From assembly GCA_022760475.1 (NCBI GenBank), contig JALEFZ010000052.1, positions 152,755 through 216,754 of the forward strand: 64,000 nucleotides of DNA. The letters are read 5' to 3'. The notes under the pieces were generated by a model, which did no database searches, was not told where the DNA came from, and saw nothing but the letters and a program-made list of their open reading frames with translations. Position 1 is the stretch's first letter, and each line of letters starts with the position of its first letter. Of the stretch, positions 1-9,469 are shown piece by piece. Position numbers and translations under genes: made by a program. This DNA comes from Bacteroidia bacterium. Lineage in GTDB: Bacteria > Bacteroidota > Bacteroidia > J057.

Positions 1-1
1 C

Positions 2-1039
2 TGGGTCTACATAATCGCCTTTATCGCCCTAGATTTTTCTTCCTACTGGATACACCGAATCAGCCATAGCATCAACCTGTTTTGGAACAAACACGCAGTT
101 CATCACTCAAGCGAAGAATTTAACCTGCCCGCAGCCCTGCGCCAATCCATATCAAATCTTCTTGGAATCTGGAGCATATTTCTCCTCCCCGCAGCCCTTT
201 TGGGAATTTCCCCACAAGTGATTGCCATTCTAGCTCCCCTACATCTTTTTATGCAGTTTTGGTACCACACCAAGCACATTCCTAAACTGGGATTCCTCGA
301 ATATCTGATCGTAACTCCTTCCCAACACCGGGTTCATCATGCCATCAATCCCGAATACCTGGACAAAAATCTGGGAGCCATATTTCCCTGGTGGGATCGG
401 ATGTTCGGCACCTTCCAGGAAGAGCTGGATGATGTCCCTCCTGTTTATGGCATCACCAGACCCATGAGTACATGGAATCCTGTCAAAATCAATTTCAAGC
501 ATGTAGGATTGCTTTTCATGGATGCATGGAGAACAAAAAATATTTGGGATAAATTCAGGATTTGGTTCATGCCCCTGGGCTGGCGCCCGGCAGACGTCAT
601 CGAAAAATACCCAGTCCACAAGATTGAAGATGTTTACAATTTTGAAAAATACAATCCAGAAATGCCCAAAGGCCTCATGGGCTGGTCATGGTTCCAACTC
701 AGCATGACTTTCCTCCTCCTGATATTTATGTTCTGGCAGTTCGTTGAGATCAATTTTCCAATGCTTTTCTACTATGGAGCCTTTCTGTTTGTAGGCGTTT
801 ATGGCTTCACTTCTCTAATGGACAGAGATAAAGAAGCCGTCTTTATTGAAGTAATTCGAGGCCTTGCCGGAATTAGCTGGATCCTGATCAATGGAGACTG
901 GTTCGGTATTGGAAAACTCATTCCCTTTGGACAATGGATCATCCTTTTCTACTTTGGATTGACTGCTATTGGAGGCATTTACTTTCGAACCAAAAAAGAT
1001 GTTCCAGAGAAACAGAAGTTTGAGGTTTCAAAAGCCTAG
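2..1039 (+). CDS. Fatty acid hydroxylase / sterol desaturase family protein, 5' end cut by window
   Basis: This is a membrane di-iron hydroxylase of the fatty acid hydroxylase superfamily, expected to hydroxylate or desaturate a lipid chain in the cytoplasmic membrane. The frame is open to the left edge of the window, so the true start lies upstream; an internal ATG near base 200 would remove the metal-binding core and is not the start. The first 130 codons carry the family's histidine clusters in order: HRISH (HxxxH), HAVHH (HxxHH) and, further on, HRVHH. Long hydrophobic stretches surround them. The C-terminal third has additional hydrophobic segments, which is common in Bacteroidota members of this family. 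The substrate cannot be told from the sequence. The family assignment is firm because all three histidine motifs are intact. Confidence 0.9.
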   Translation, partial: WVYIIAFIALDFSSYWIHRISHSINLFWNKHAVHHSSEEFNLPAALRQSISNLLGIWSIFLLPAALLGISPQVIAILAPLHLFMQFWYHTKHIPKLGFLEYLIVTPSQHRVHHAINPEYLDKNLGAIFPWWDRMFGTFQEELDDVPPVYGITRPMSTWNPVKINFKHVGLLFMDAWRTKNIWDKFRIWFMPLGWRPADVIEKYPVHKIEDVYNFEKYNPEMPKGLMGWSWFQLSMTFLLLIFMFWQFVEINFPMLFYYGAFLFVGVYGFTSLMDRDKEAVFIEVIRGLAGISWILINGDWFGIGKLIPFGQWIILFYFGLTAIGGIYFRTKKDVPEKQKFEVSKA

Positions 1040-1254
1040 CACTCAGAAAAAAAATTATAGAATCCAAAGGTTTCTCCACTCCTCATAACATACATCCCTA
1101 CATCGCGTAGCCTGACAAGGTTTTTAAATCTCAGGAAGTAGAATTAGTGGCCTCAACCAATCATTCCCTTAGTCCGGGATCTGGCCTTACAAAGACCTAC
1201 TAAAAGGGAGGCGTTCAATTAATTCTTTAATAGTTTAGAAGCCTGATAATAAGA

Positions 1255-1278
1255 AGGCCGTCCTTTCTAGGACGGCCT
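1255..1278 (-). terminator. Hairpin terminator after the lipoprotein gene
   Basis: A 9-bp perfect stem (AGGCCGTCC / GGACGGCCT) closes a 6-base loop. On the minus strand it lies just downstream of the lipoprotein stop codon and is followed by a T-rich stretch. Confidence 0.7.
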
Positions 1279-1302
1279 AATTGGTGTTTGCTGGTCGGTA
1301 TA

Positions 1303-1995
1303 TTAAGGCTGAATATCAATGTTTTCGGTCTTGGAAAAATAGCGCGCCCAAGTTTCCCCTCCTTTAGAGGTTCCTTCCTGAAGGGTCTGCCGATGAAATC
1401 GTTCAATGATGATCCTCCCTAGACCAACTCCGAGGCCATTGATTTTATCCGCAGAAAGGATGATGGAAGTAGCTCCAGGATCAGTAGTCGAAAAGACCTT
1501 GGCATCCCCTTCGTTTGGCCCATTTACAGTAACGGTTATTGTCTCATCTGTTCCCAATGCATCTCCAACCCAACTCAAAGTATAGGAAGATCCCTTTTTT
1601 AAAGGTGCGAGCGTAGCAGGGAGATCGATGCTTTTGGCTGCAATAACTTGATTGACGAAGGTGCTGCCATCCAGATCAGTATACTCAAATTCTCCAGTGG
1701 GTGCGACACCTGCCAGATCTCTCTCATAGTACCCAAACAAAGCCTTAAAGGCCATTGAAGATCCATCGATCGTAACATCAGCGGGAGAAGTCAGCTGTAA
1801 TTTCGTACCAAAGGTCGAACCCAATTTGAAATCCGCCCTGGCATAGGTCTTATCGTCATCGCTGCTGTAGACCAGGCGGTACTCCGCAAAAATAGAGTCT
1901 TGACTCACATCACTTGAAGGCTCACTCACGCAAGAAAACATCATGGTGACAAGTGCTAATAAAGGCAGGCTAATTTTTAAGTTGCTGAATTTCAT
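1303..1995 (-). CDS. Putative lipoprotein of unknown function
   Basis: I do not recognise a family. The chosen ATG at 1995 gives a classic lipoprotein signal: MKFSNLK, a hydrophobic run, then a lipobox ending in FSC with the lipidated cysteine near residue 22. A longer reading from base 2040 only adds a non-signal-like N-terminus. The mature part, about 210 residues, is rich in Thr, Ser, Asp and Gly and looks like a beta-sandwich-type surface protein rather than an enzyme; no catalytic motif is visible. It has its own terminator and is transcribed away from the next gene. It is probably exported to the periplasm or outer membrane. Confidence 0.75.
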   Translation of the reverse strand: MKFSNLKISLPLLALVTMMFSCVSEPSSDVSQDSIFAEYRLVYSSDDDKTYARADFKLGSTFGTKLQLTSPADVTIDGSSMAFKALFGYYERDLAGVAPTGEFEYTDLDGSTFVNQVIAAKSIDLPATLAPLKKGSSYTLSWVGDALGTDETITVTVNGPNEGDAKVFSTTDPGATSIILSADKINGLGVGLGRIIIERFHRQTLQEGTSKGGETWARYFSKTENIDIQP

Positions 1996-2230
1996 TGTTG
2001 TAATTTTTTGAAATGATTGAATAAATGATGGCAGAACCATATTTGCCTCTCTGCCCCTTATACCCTGCGTTTATCCGACACCCTTAGTCGTTCACAAAAA
2101 AAATTTCAAAAAACCCGGTCAATGTTGCTACTTCGATTTCGAATTGGAAAAATCCACTATCTCACACAAATCAAGGGAATATAAGTTATCGCTTCATTGT
2201 CTAAGAGCTACATCATACCCCTTATATACT

Positions 2231-5056
2231 ATGCAAAGAATATCTATACTCATTTTAGCTTTATGTTTTGGCTTGCTTCAAAGCGCCTGGGCACAGGAAA
2301 CTTTCCTGATCGGACTTGTCCTCAAACAAGACTCTCTCGCCCTGGAAGGCGCCAGCGTAGTCTTAACCTCTAAGGCAGACCAATCCAAGCAAGGAAGCAT
2401 CACCAGTTCAAGAGGACGCTTTCGTTTCAAGGGATTAAAGCCCGGAGCCTATACACTTTCTGTTGATTTTGTAGGCTACGGTCAATTTTCCAAGGATGTA
2501 GAACTTACTGAAGGACCCAACTTTGCTGGAAGAATCATTCTGGGAGAAAAATCCTATGAGTTGGACAAGGTTGTAATCAAAGGGCAAGTACCCCCATCTC
2601 AACAAAAAGGTGATACCACAGAGTACAACAGCGATGCTTTCAAAACCAATCCTGATGCCACCACCGAGAATCTACTTGAGAAAATGCCAGGAATAACCAT
2701 CCAAAATGGTCAAGTTCAAGCACAAGGGGAACAGGTCAGACAGGTTCTGGTGGATGGGAAACCATTTTTTGGAACAGACCCTAATGCAGCCCTAAAAAAT
2801 CTTCCTGCTGAGGTTGTACAAAAGATTCAGGTCTTCGACCAACAGAGCGAGCAAGCGCAATCTACAGGTTTTGACGATGGAGAAACCACCAAAACCATCA
2901 ATATCATTACCAAGCCAGAAACAAGAAATGGCACTTTTGGAAGGCTATATGGAGGGGGAGGATTGGAGGATTTGGACAAATTTCGTTACAACTCAGGTGG
3001 CAACATCAATGTCTTCGACAAAAACCGAAGGATTTCTATCCTTGGACAAGTCAACAACATCAACCTGCAAAACTTTGCAAGTGAAGACCTTGCTGGGGTA
3101 GCCAGTTCAGGAGGCAGAAGAAGAGGCTTCAGAGGAGGCGGTGGGGGCCCTCCAGGAAGAAGGGGAGGTAGCAATGTCTCTGACTTCCTTGTAAATGAAC
3201 AAGGAGGTATTACCTCCACGAATGCTTTTGGGATCAATTACACAGACAATTGGGGTAAAAAAATAGAGATCGCAGGCTCCTATTTCTTCAACCAAACAGA
3301 TAATGTAAACGAGAGTGTCCTTAGGCAGCAATACATCAACAATGGGGAGACTGGACAGATTTATGAAGAAAATGATACCAGCGATAGCCGCAATGTTAAC
3401 CATAGGCTAAACCTCAGGATGGAATTCAAGCTAAGCGATAAAACCAGGATCATTTTTCGACCCAGGGTGACCGTACAGCAGAATTCAGGAGCTTCGTTTT
3501 CAAATGCCATTACCAGCCTTTCAGGCCAGAATTTGAATCAATCAAATACAGACTTTGAAAGCGACCTCACTGCTGTATCAAGTTCAAATTTCCTGGTTTT
3601 CAGACATAACTTCGACAAGAGAGGTCGATCATTTTCGGCATCCATTCGGGCAAATTATGACGATCAAGTGGGAGATAACCTTTTGCTTTCTGACCTGGAA
3701 TATTTTAGTGAGCCTGCTACCTCTGAACTGGTACAGCAGAAGGGAACCCTTGACAACAGTGGTTGGAACATTCGTGGTGATCTGAGGTATTCGGAGCCAA
3801 TTGGGAAACTCGGAATGTTGCAATTGTTCTATCGCGTCAATCCCCAAATAGAAGCATCTGACAAACAAACACTTGTACCAAATAACAGTGCCAATGATTT
3901 CACATTGATTGATACTTCCCTCACCAACACCTTCAACAGCCAGTACATGACTCACGAACCGGGTGTGGGACTATTTATCAGAAAATCCAAACTATTTGTC
4001 ATCAGTAGAATTGGCTACCAGTTTGCCAATCTGCAGACAGAAAGGACTTTTCCTTCGGTACAGAATACAGAAAGAGACTTTAGCGCATTGGTGCCTTTTG
4101 CCTTGTTCAGATATAGATTTTCCAAATCCAATCATTTGAGGGTAATTTATATCGGTAGGACTACTGCACCGAGTGTAACCCAGCTTCAGGATGTCATTGA
4201 CAACAGCAATCCCTTACAGTTGACCTCAGGAAATCCTTTGTTGGATCAGTCGTATGCCCACAGGTTTATCATTCGTTACAACAAAACCAATACACAAAAG
4301 AACCGAACATTTATTGCCTTCCTGAATGCAACTGCAGAAGAAAACCACATTGGAACACAGACCATAAGACCAAGGGCTGATACCACCATCGCTGGAGATT
4401 TTCCACTTTTGGCTGGTTCCCAGTATTCCTTGCCTGTCAACCTGGATGGTTATTTCATCGGGCGTGCGTTTATCTCTACAGGCAAACTGATTGAGAAGTT
4501 GAAAGTAAATGTAAATGTAGATGCTTCTATTGACTACCGCAGGCAGCCTGGCCTGATCAACAATGTCCTGAACTTCTCCAATACCACTACACTGGGCGTA
4601 GGACTCGTCATCAGTTCAAACATAAGCGAGAAAGTAGACTTCACCCTCTCCTCAAGGACTACCGCTAACCAGGTCATCAATACCGTACAGGCAAGCCAGA
4701 ACAATAACTTCCTTCAGCAAGACTCTAAATTAAGGATGAATCTGATTTTTGGGCCTCAGATTGTCTTCAGATCTACCTTGAGCCATACCTTATACTCAGG
4801 GCTTTCTGACTCATTCAACCAAAATTTTTGGCTGTGGAACCTTGGCTTGGCTAAGAAGTTGGGCAAGAAAGACCAGGCTGAAATTCAGGTCTCAACCTTT
4901 GACGCCTTGAGGCAGAATACCAGCATCCAACGAACTGTAACAGACAATTACATTGAGGATTTGGAAAGTCTGGTACTGCAACGCTATGTCCTGCTCACAT
5001 TTACCTACAACATCAGAAACTTCCAGAATGGCATGGATAAAGTAAGAGACAAATAG
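2231..5056 (+). CDS. Outer-membrane beta-barrel protein with carboxypeptidase-regulatory-like N-terminus
   Basis: The ATG at 2231 is chosen because it starts a good signal peptide (MQRISILILALCFGLLQSAWAQ, cleaved after AWA). An upstream in-frame ATG at 2144 adds 29 residues that do not look like a signal. After cleavage comes a carboxypeptidase-regulatory-like beta-sandwich of about 85 residues (GxxVxLTS, GxFxFKGLKPGxYTL). A TonB plug-like segment with LVDGKPFFGTDP follows, and then a barrel of roughly 700 residues. This is the architecture of the Bacteroidota outer membrane beta-barrel family close to TonB-dependent receptors. A Gly/Arg-rich insertion (RRRGFRGGGGG) sits near residue 300, which is typical of a surface loop in this family. 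The ligand is unknown. A strong terminator follows the gene. Confidence 0.85.
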   Translation: MQRISILILALCFGLLQSAWAQETFLIGLVLKQDSLALEGASVVLTSKADQSKQGSITSSRGRFRFKGLKPGAYTLSVDFVGYGQFSKDVELTEGPNFAGRIILGEKSYELDKVVIKGQVPPSQQKGDTTEYNSDAFKTNPDATTENLLEKMPGITIQNGQVQAQGEQVRQVLVDGKPFFGTDPNAALKNLPAEVVQKIQVFDQQSEQAQSTGFDDGETTKTINIITKPETRNGTFGRLYGGGGLEDLDKFRYNSGGNINVFDKNRRISILGQVNNINLQNFASEDLAGVASSGGRRRGFRGGGGGPPGRRGGSNVSDFLVNEQGGITSTNAFGINYTDNWGKKIEIAGSYFFNQTDNVNESVLRQQYINNGETGQIYEENDTSDSRNVNHRLNLRMEFKLSDKTRIIFRPRVTVQQNSGASFSNAITSLSGQNLNQSNTDFESDLTAVSSSNFLVFRHNFDKRGRSFSASIRANYDDQVGDNLLLSDLEYFSEPATSELVQQKGTLDNSGWNIRGDLRYSEPIGKLGMLQLFYRVNPQIEASDKQTLVPNNSANDFTLIDTSLTNTFNSQYMTHEPGVGLFIRKSKLFVISRIGYQFANLQTERTFPSVQNTERDFSALVPFALFRYRFSKSNHLRVIYIGRTTAPSVTQLQDVIDNSNPLQLTSGNPLLDQSYAHRFIIRYNKTNTQKNRTFIAFLNATAEENHIGTQTIRPRADTTIAGDFPLLAGSQYSLPVNLDGYFIGRAFISTGKLIEKLKVNVNVDASIDYRRQPGLINNVLNFSNTTTLGVGLVISSNISEKVDFTLSSRTTANQVINTVQASQNNNFLQQDSKLRMNLIFGPQIVFRSTLSHTLYSGLSDSFNQNFWLWNLGLAKKLGKKDQAEIQVSTFDALRQNTSIQRTVTDNYIEDLESLVLQRYVLLTFTYNIRNFQNGMDKVRDK

Positions 5057-5111
5057 GGTATCCTAGAATACCTAAGGGTTTGCTTACATAATTGCTTTAT
5101 TGATTTCTTAT

Positions 5112-5144
5112 AAGGGGTTTGTCTGAGACAAACCCCTTTCTTTT
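5112..5144 (+). terminator. Intrinsic terminator
   Basis: A 12- to 13-bp perfect stem (AAGGGGTTTGTCT / AGACAAACCCCTT) with a minimal loop is followed by TTCTTTT. It ends the outer-membrane beta-barrel transcript. Confidence 0.85.
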
Positions 5145-5295
5145 GTAAAAAAATTGTAATTCCCTTCGTATTCTGGCACTTTCTTATTTTGAAATAAAAT
5201 TACCAATTACCTTTTTATTTAGTCAATGGAATACCCAAAATCTTTTATATACAAAAAAATGTCCATATTTTAGCTTTTACATAACAAACCCATGT

Positions 5296-5312
5296 GTTGG
5301 TTCTAAACCAAC
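5296..5312. promoter_or_regulatory. Palindrome upstream of the large dehydrogenase gene
   Basis: GTTGGTT-CTA-AACCAAC is a perfect 7-3-7 inverted repeat 45 bases before the next reading frame. No T-run follows, so it looks like an operator or 5'-leader hairpin rather than a terminator. The rest of the 300-base gap is AT-rich with no gene visible. Confidence 0.4.
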
Positions 5313-5357
5313 TCTTTTCTTCTCAATTCTGCTTGACCTGTTAACAGTTTATTCCAA

Positions 5358-8300
5358 ATGGATGAGCTGTGTAAAGACATTTTCCCAATTCATAAAGCAG
5401 TGAGAAATAGACGACTTCCCCTCAAGCTCCTCAAAGGCAGGCCAATGCAGGCCTGGCTGTTGCTATCCCTATTATTCGTAGGCAGTGCCTTTGCCCCACT
5501 GCTGGTCTCGCCACCGGGAATCAATACCCCGGAACCCATTGGAAAATTCCTCAATGGAAACCTCCCGAGTATCACGCCATCTGATGGCAGTCCGGTGAGC
5601 TTTTCTGTAGAGCCCGCCTTCCCTGGCTTACGCTTTGACAGTCCATTGGTGATTGAAATGCACCCAACTAAGGATACCATGTTTGTTGCGCAGCGTGATG
5701 GCTTGATCGAATACTTTCATCACGATCCCGCAGTTACGACAAAAACTACTTTCCTTGATTTGAGAAACGAAACGGCAGTTGTATGGGATGGAGGTTTTCT
5801 TGGATTGGCTTTTCACCCGGAATTTGGAAACCCAACTTCGCCCAATCGCAATTATTTCTACGTTTTCTACTGTGCAAAAGGCCCCACTGGCCAGGAAGGC
5901 CCCGTAGGTCCCATTGCATTTACCTGCGAAAACAACCCTACCTACGAAGGTTCCTACATGATCCTTTCAAGGTTTGAGGTTCAAAATAACACCCTCAACG
6001 TCGTGCCAGGCTCAGAGCAGGTAATGATCAAACTGAGGCTTTATAACTCTACCCACAGAGGGGGAGGACTGACGTTCGGAAATGATAACATGCTTTACCT
6101 GACCCTGGGAGAGCAAGCCAGGTATACCACCTCACAAAATATCTACTCCAATTTTGAAGGCGGTACCATTAGAATAGATGTAGACCAAAACAGCAGTACA
6201 GGCCACGCTCCGATCAGGAAGATGGGGCTTCAGACTGGAAATGCTGACGAATTTACCGGTGTGGGCTACTACATTCCCAATGATAATCCGTGGCAAGACA
6301 ATACAGGGGCTATTTTCGAGGAATTCTGGACTACTGGGCACAGAAACCCACATAGATTGACGCTTGACCCTGTTACGGGAGACCTTTGGGTAGGAGAAAT
6401 CGGTGGAGGCCAACGCGAAGAAATCAACCTGCTGGAATCAGGGAGAAACTACGGTTGGCCACTTTATGAGGGGAACCTTTCTGGAACAACAGGTGCTTGT
6501 GGCTCCAATACCATGGCACTAGGGCCTGGTACTTATCAAGCTCCAGTCGTAGACTTCCTCCGATCAGAAAGCAATTGTATCATTGGGGGTTATGTGTACC
6601 GGGGAAGCAGCATTCCCCAACTTGAAGGACAATACATCTGCGGAGGCTATTCTCAAAACAGAATTTTCGCAGTACAGGATACTGGAACAGGATATTTCAA
6701 GACTACCATTGCAAACTTTTCTCCCAGTGCACTCATCACTTTTGGGGTTGATCAAGCTGGAGAATTATATATGGGAAAGGAAGGGAACAATGTAACTTTA
6801 TACACATTGAAGGCAGCCAATTCAGGCCCACCTGCTCCCCAATGGCTATCAATGACTGGAGCATTTTCTGACCTGGCCACACTTACGCCTTCAGCGGGGG
6901 TCATCCCTTATGAAATGGTCGAAGCCTTCTGGTCAGATAACGCAGAGAAATACCGATGGCTAGCCGTTCCAAATAATGAGGATGGAAATGGGCTCCATGA
7001 CAAGGCAGAAGAAAAAATTTCCTTTTCTTCTGAAGGAGAATGGGATTTCCCAGCTGGCGCAGTTCTGATCAAACACTTTGAATTGGGAGGAAAAAGACTG
7101 GAAACAAGATTTGAAGTGAAGGGTGATGATGGGCTGTACTATTACCTCACTTACAAATGGAATGTAGCTGGAACAGATGCTGAATTGCTAAATGGCAGCT
7201 TGGATGAAGTAGTAAATGTGAATGGGAAAAATCAGACCTGGCATTATCCTAGCAAAACTGAATGTCTCAGTTGTCATCAGGCAGCCGTTGGTTCTGTTCT
7301 GGGTCCCAAGACCAGACACTTGAACAAGTCTATCCTATACCCATCTTCTGGCTTGAAGGCCAATCAATTGGTTACACTTAGCCACCTCGGCATCCTGGAT
7401 CAGGCGATTGTAGATGCAGATACGGGGAACTACCCTACATTGGCACCCAAGGATATGCTTTCAGCCAGCCTGGAAGATAGAGCCAGGTCGTACCTGGATG
7501 TAAATTGCTCTCATTGTCATAGACCAGAGACAGGCAACCGTGCTACCTTTGATGCAAGATTCAATACTCCCCTGCCCCTTCAGGGCTATATCAATGGATC
7601 TGTGATCGATCCGCTAGGCATCTCCGGCGCCAGGGTAATTGTTCCACAGGACACCTCCAGGTCCATTCTTTATAAGAGGCTGGATCTTTTGGGTACCAAT
7701 GCCATGCCTCCACTTGCCAAAGACCTGATCGATACAGAAGGGGTACAACTGATCGTGGACTGGATCAACAGTCTTGCACCTACAAGCGAACTGCCTTTGG
7801 CCACGGTTGGAAACGCCAGTCAGTTGCCTGGAGGCTGCTATGAGCTTACACCCGATGCAAACAATCAGGCAGGAGCAGCTTGGTATCCCATCCCATTGAA
7901 CCTTGATCAGGACATGAGCGCGAGCTTCAACATCTCCCTAGGTGATGACAACAATGGCGCAGATGGGGCTTCATTCCTGATCCAACAAGCAGGTACATCA
8001 GCTCTTGGAGGCCAAGGAACCGGTCAGGGAGTGAGCGGAATCACCCCCTCCATAGGAGTATCCTTCGATACCTATGGACAACCAAACGACGAGATTTTTA
8101 TATTTGAAAATGGAAATCCTGCAACTGTCATTACACCGAGGGTTTGCGCCCTATCAGCTTGCACAGACATTGAGGACGGAAATACCTACTCAGCACAAAT
8201 TGTCTGGAAGGCAGCTACCCAAACGCTGGAAGTATACTTCGGAGGAGAGTTTAGACAAAGCTACACAGGCGATATCGTAAATACTCATTTTGGTGGAGAT

Positions 8301-9395
8301 TCATGGGTATATGTAGGCCTCGGAGCAGGAACAGGTGGAGCGACAAACCAACACAGCATTTGTAATTTCAACCTACAGGCCACCTTCCCACCTGATGCTG
8401 CCAACCCAAATGGAGATGGCTTGCAAGCCACCTACTACAACAACATGAACTTCACCAATGAGGCATTGACGAGGATAGACTCAACCATCAATTTCGATTG
8501 GGGAACAGGCTCGCCTGACCCTGCCATTGGAGTGAATACCTTCTCGGTACGTTGGTCGGGAAGTATCATCGCACCTTTCACGGGTACCTATACCTTTTAC
8601 AGCAATACCGATGATGGGGTAAGGCTTTGGGTAGATGACCAGCAAATCATCAATCAATGGGTCGATCAAGGCCCCACTGAATGGACTGGAACCATCAATC
8701 TGATTGCAGGTGAGCCCGTTTCTATCCTCATGGAATATTATGAGAATGGTGGTGGTGCAGTCGCACAGCTTTCATGGTCTACCACCCTGCTTCCCAAGCA
8801 AATCATTTCGCGTAACTTCTTCTTCCAGCCAGGAACCACCTTCCCCGTCGAGTGGCTTGATATAGATGCAGAGTTGCTAGAAGATCAAGTACAACTTAGC
8901 TGGGCAACTTCTCAAGAGGTGAATAATCAGCAGTTTATTGTAGAGCGATCTACAGACCTCCAGTATTTCGAAGAAATTGGGTACATCCCTAGCCAAGGGG
9001 ATAGCGATTTGCCGCAGTTCTATGGCTTCATGGATCAACGACCTGCCTATGGCAAAAATTTCTACCGCATTCGCCAAGTAGACATTGACGGACAAAGTTC
9101 TCTATCACCGACTGTCAATGTGAATGTAGCTTTTGGAGGGACAGCATTGAGGGTATATCCCAATCCTGTAAGGCCTGGGCAAACCATCCATGTAGAAGTC
9201 AGCACCGACCAAAATGGCATGATGGCTGCAAGTTTGTTTGACATGAATGGCAAGCAGCTTTATCATTCTAGAATGGTAGTGGTGGCAGGTAAATACATTC
9301 ATACAATTCCTGTGAATGGATTGCCTCAGGGCTCCTATGTATTGAAATTACAGGGAGAAACCTGGCAAAAACAGGAGAGGATACTCATTCACTAA
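5358..9395 (+). CDS. Secreted PQQ-type sugar dehydrogenase / diheme cytochrome c / lectin / PA14 fusion with T9SS sorting domain
   Basis: This large multidomain exoenzyme is probably an outer-surface sugar oxidoreductase. Domains in order (residues counted from base 5358): a signal peptide with basic residues then LLLSLLFVGSAFA; a glucose/sorbosone dehydrogenase-like beta-propeller at about 65-480 (GGGLTFGNDNMLYLTLGE, GHRNPHRL); a cytochrome region of the SO2930 diheme type with CLSCH at 636-640 and CSHCH at 717-721; an L-type lectin-like beta-sandwich at about 820-1010; a PA14-like domain at about 1018-1145; an Ig/FN3-like segment; and a type A T9SS tail (LRVYPNPV) at the end. The start is uncertain: a GTG at 5400 or the ATG at 5445 are alternatives. 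An isolated gene with its own terminator. The dehydrogenase would oxidise a sugar and pass electrons to the fused hemes; the substrate is not evident. Confidence 0.88.
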   Translation: MDELCKDIFPIHKAVRNRRLPLKLLKGRPMQAWLLLSLLFVGSAFAPLLVSPPGINTPEPIGKFLNGNLPSITPSDGSPVSFSVEPAFPGLRFDSPLVIEMHPTKDTMFVAQRDGLIEYFHHDPAVTTKTTFLDLRNETAVVWDGGFLGLAFHPEFGNPTSPNRNYFYVFYCAKGPTGQEGPVGPIAFTCENNPTYEGSYMILSRFEVQNNTLNVVPGSEQVMIKLRLYNSTHRGGGLTFGNDNMLYLTLGEQARYTTSQNIYSNFEGGTIRIDVDQNSSTGHAPIRKMGLQTGNADEFTGVGYYIPNDNPWQDNTGAIFEEFWTTGHRNPHRLTLDPVTGDLWVGEIGGGQREEINLLESGRNYGWPLYEGNLSGTTGACGSNTMALGPGTYQAPVVDFLRSESNCIIGGYVYRGSSIPQLEGQYICGGYSQNRIFAVQDTGTGYFKTTIANFSPSALITFGVDQAGELYMGKEGNNVTLYTLKAANSGPPAPQWLSMTGAFSDLATLTPSAGVIPYEMVEAFWSDNAEKYRWLAVPNNEDGNGLHDKAEEKISFSSEGEWDFPAGAVLIKHFELGGKRLETRFEVKGDDGLYYYLTYKWNVAGTDAELLNGSLDEVVNVNGKNQTWHYPSKTECLSCHQAAVGSVLGPKTRHLNKSILYPSSGLKANQLVTLSHLGILDQAIVDADTGNYPTLAPKDMLSASLEDRARSYLDVNCSHCHRPETGNRATFDARFNTPLPLQGYINGSVIDPLGISGARVIVPQDTSRSILYKRLDLLGTNAMPPLAKDLIDTEGVQLIVDWINSLAPTSELPLATVGNASQLPGGCYELTPDANNQAGAAWYPIPLNLDQDMSASFNISLGDDNNGADGASFLIQQAGTSALGGQGTGQGVSGITPSIGVSFDTYGQPNDEIFIFENGNPATVITPRVCALSACTDIEDGNTYSAQIVWKAATQTLEVYFGGEFRQSYTGDIVNTHFGGDSWVYVGLGAGTGGATNQHSICNFNLQATFPPDAANPNGDGLQATYYNNMNFTNEALTRIDSTINFDWGTGSPDPAIGVNTFSVRWSGSIIAPFTGTYTFYSNTDDGVRLWVDDQQIINQWVDQGPTEWTGTINLIAGEPVSILMEYYENGGGAVAQLSWSTTLLPKQIISRNFFFQPGTTFPVEWLDIDAELLEDQVQLSWATSQEVNNQQFIVERSTDLQYFEEIGYIPSQGDSDLPQFYGFMDQRPAYGKNFYRIRQVDIDGQSSLSPTVNVNVAFGGTALRVYPNPVRPGQTIHVEVSTDQNGMMAASLFDMNGKQLYHSRMVVVAGKYIHTIPVNGLPQGSYVLKLQGETWQKQERILIH

Positions 9396-9414
9396 CAAAC
9401 GCTTTTGATCAAAA

Positions 9415-9449
9415 AAAATGGCCTTGTAAACTGTTTACAAGGCCATTTT
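9415..9449. terminator. Bidirectional terminator between convergent genes
   Basis: A 16-bp perfect inverted repeat (AAAATGGCCTTGTAAA / TTTACAAGGCCATTTT) has a 3-base loop and A/T tails on both sides. It lies between two convergently transcribed T9SS cargo genes. Confidence 0.85.
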
Positions 9450-9469
9450 CTATAAATAATCTCCCAGCT

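Noticed and set aside
239..619. Minus-strand open frame inside the fatty acid hydroxylase gene
   Set aside because: It lies opposite strongly conserved histidine motifs of a recognised enzyme and has no family features of its own.
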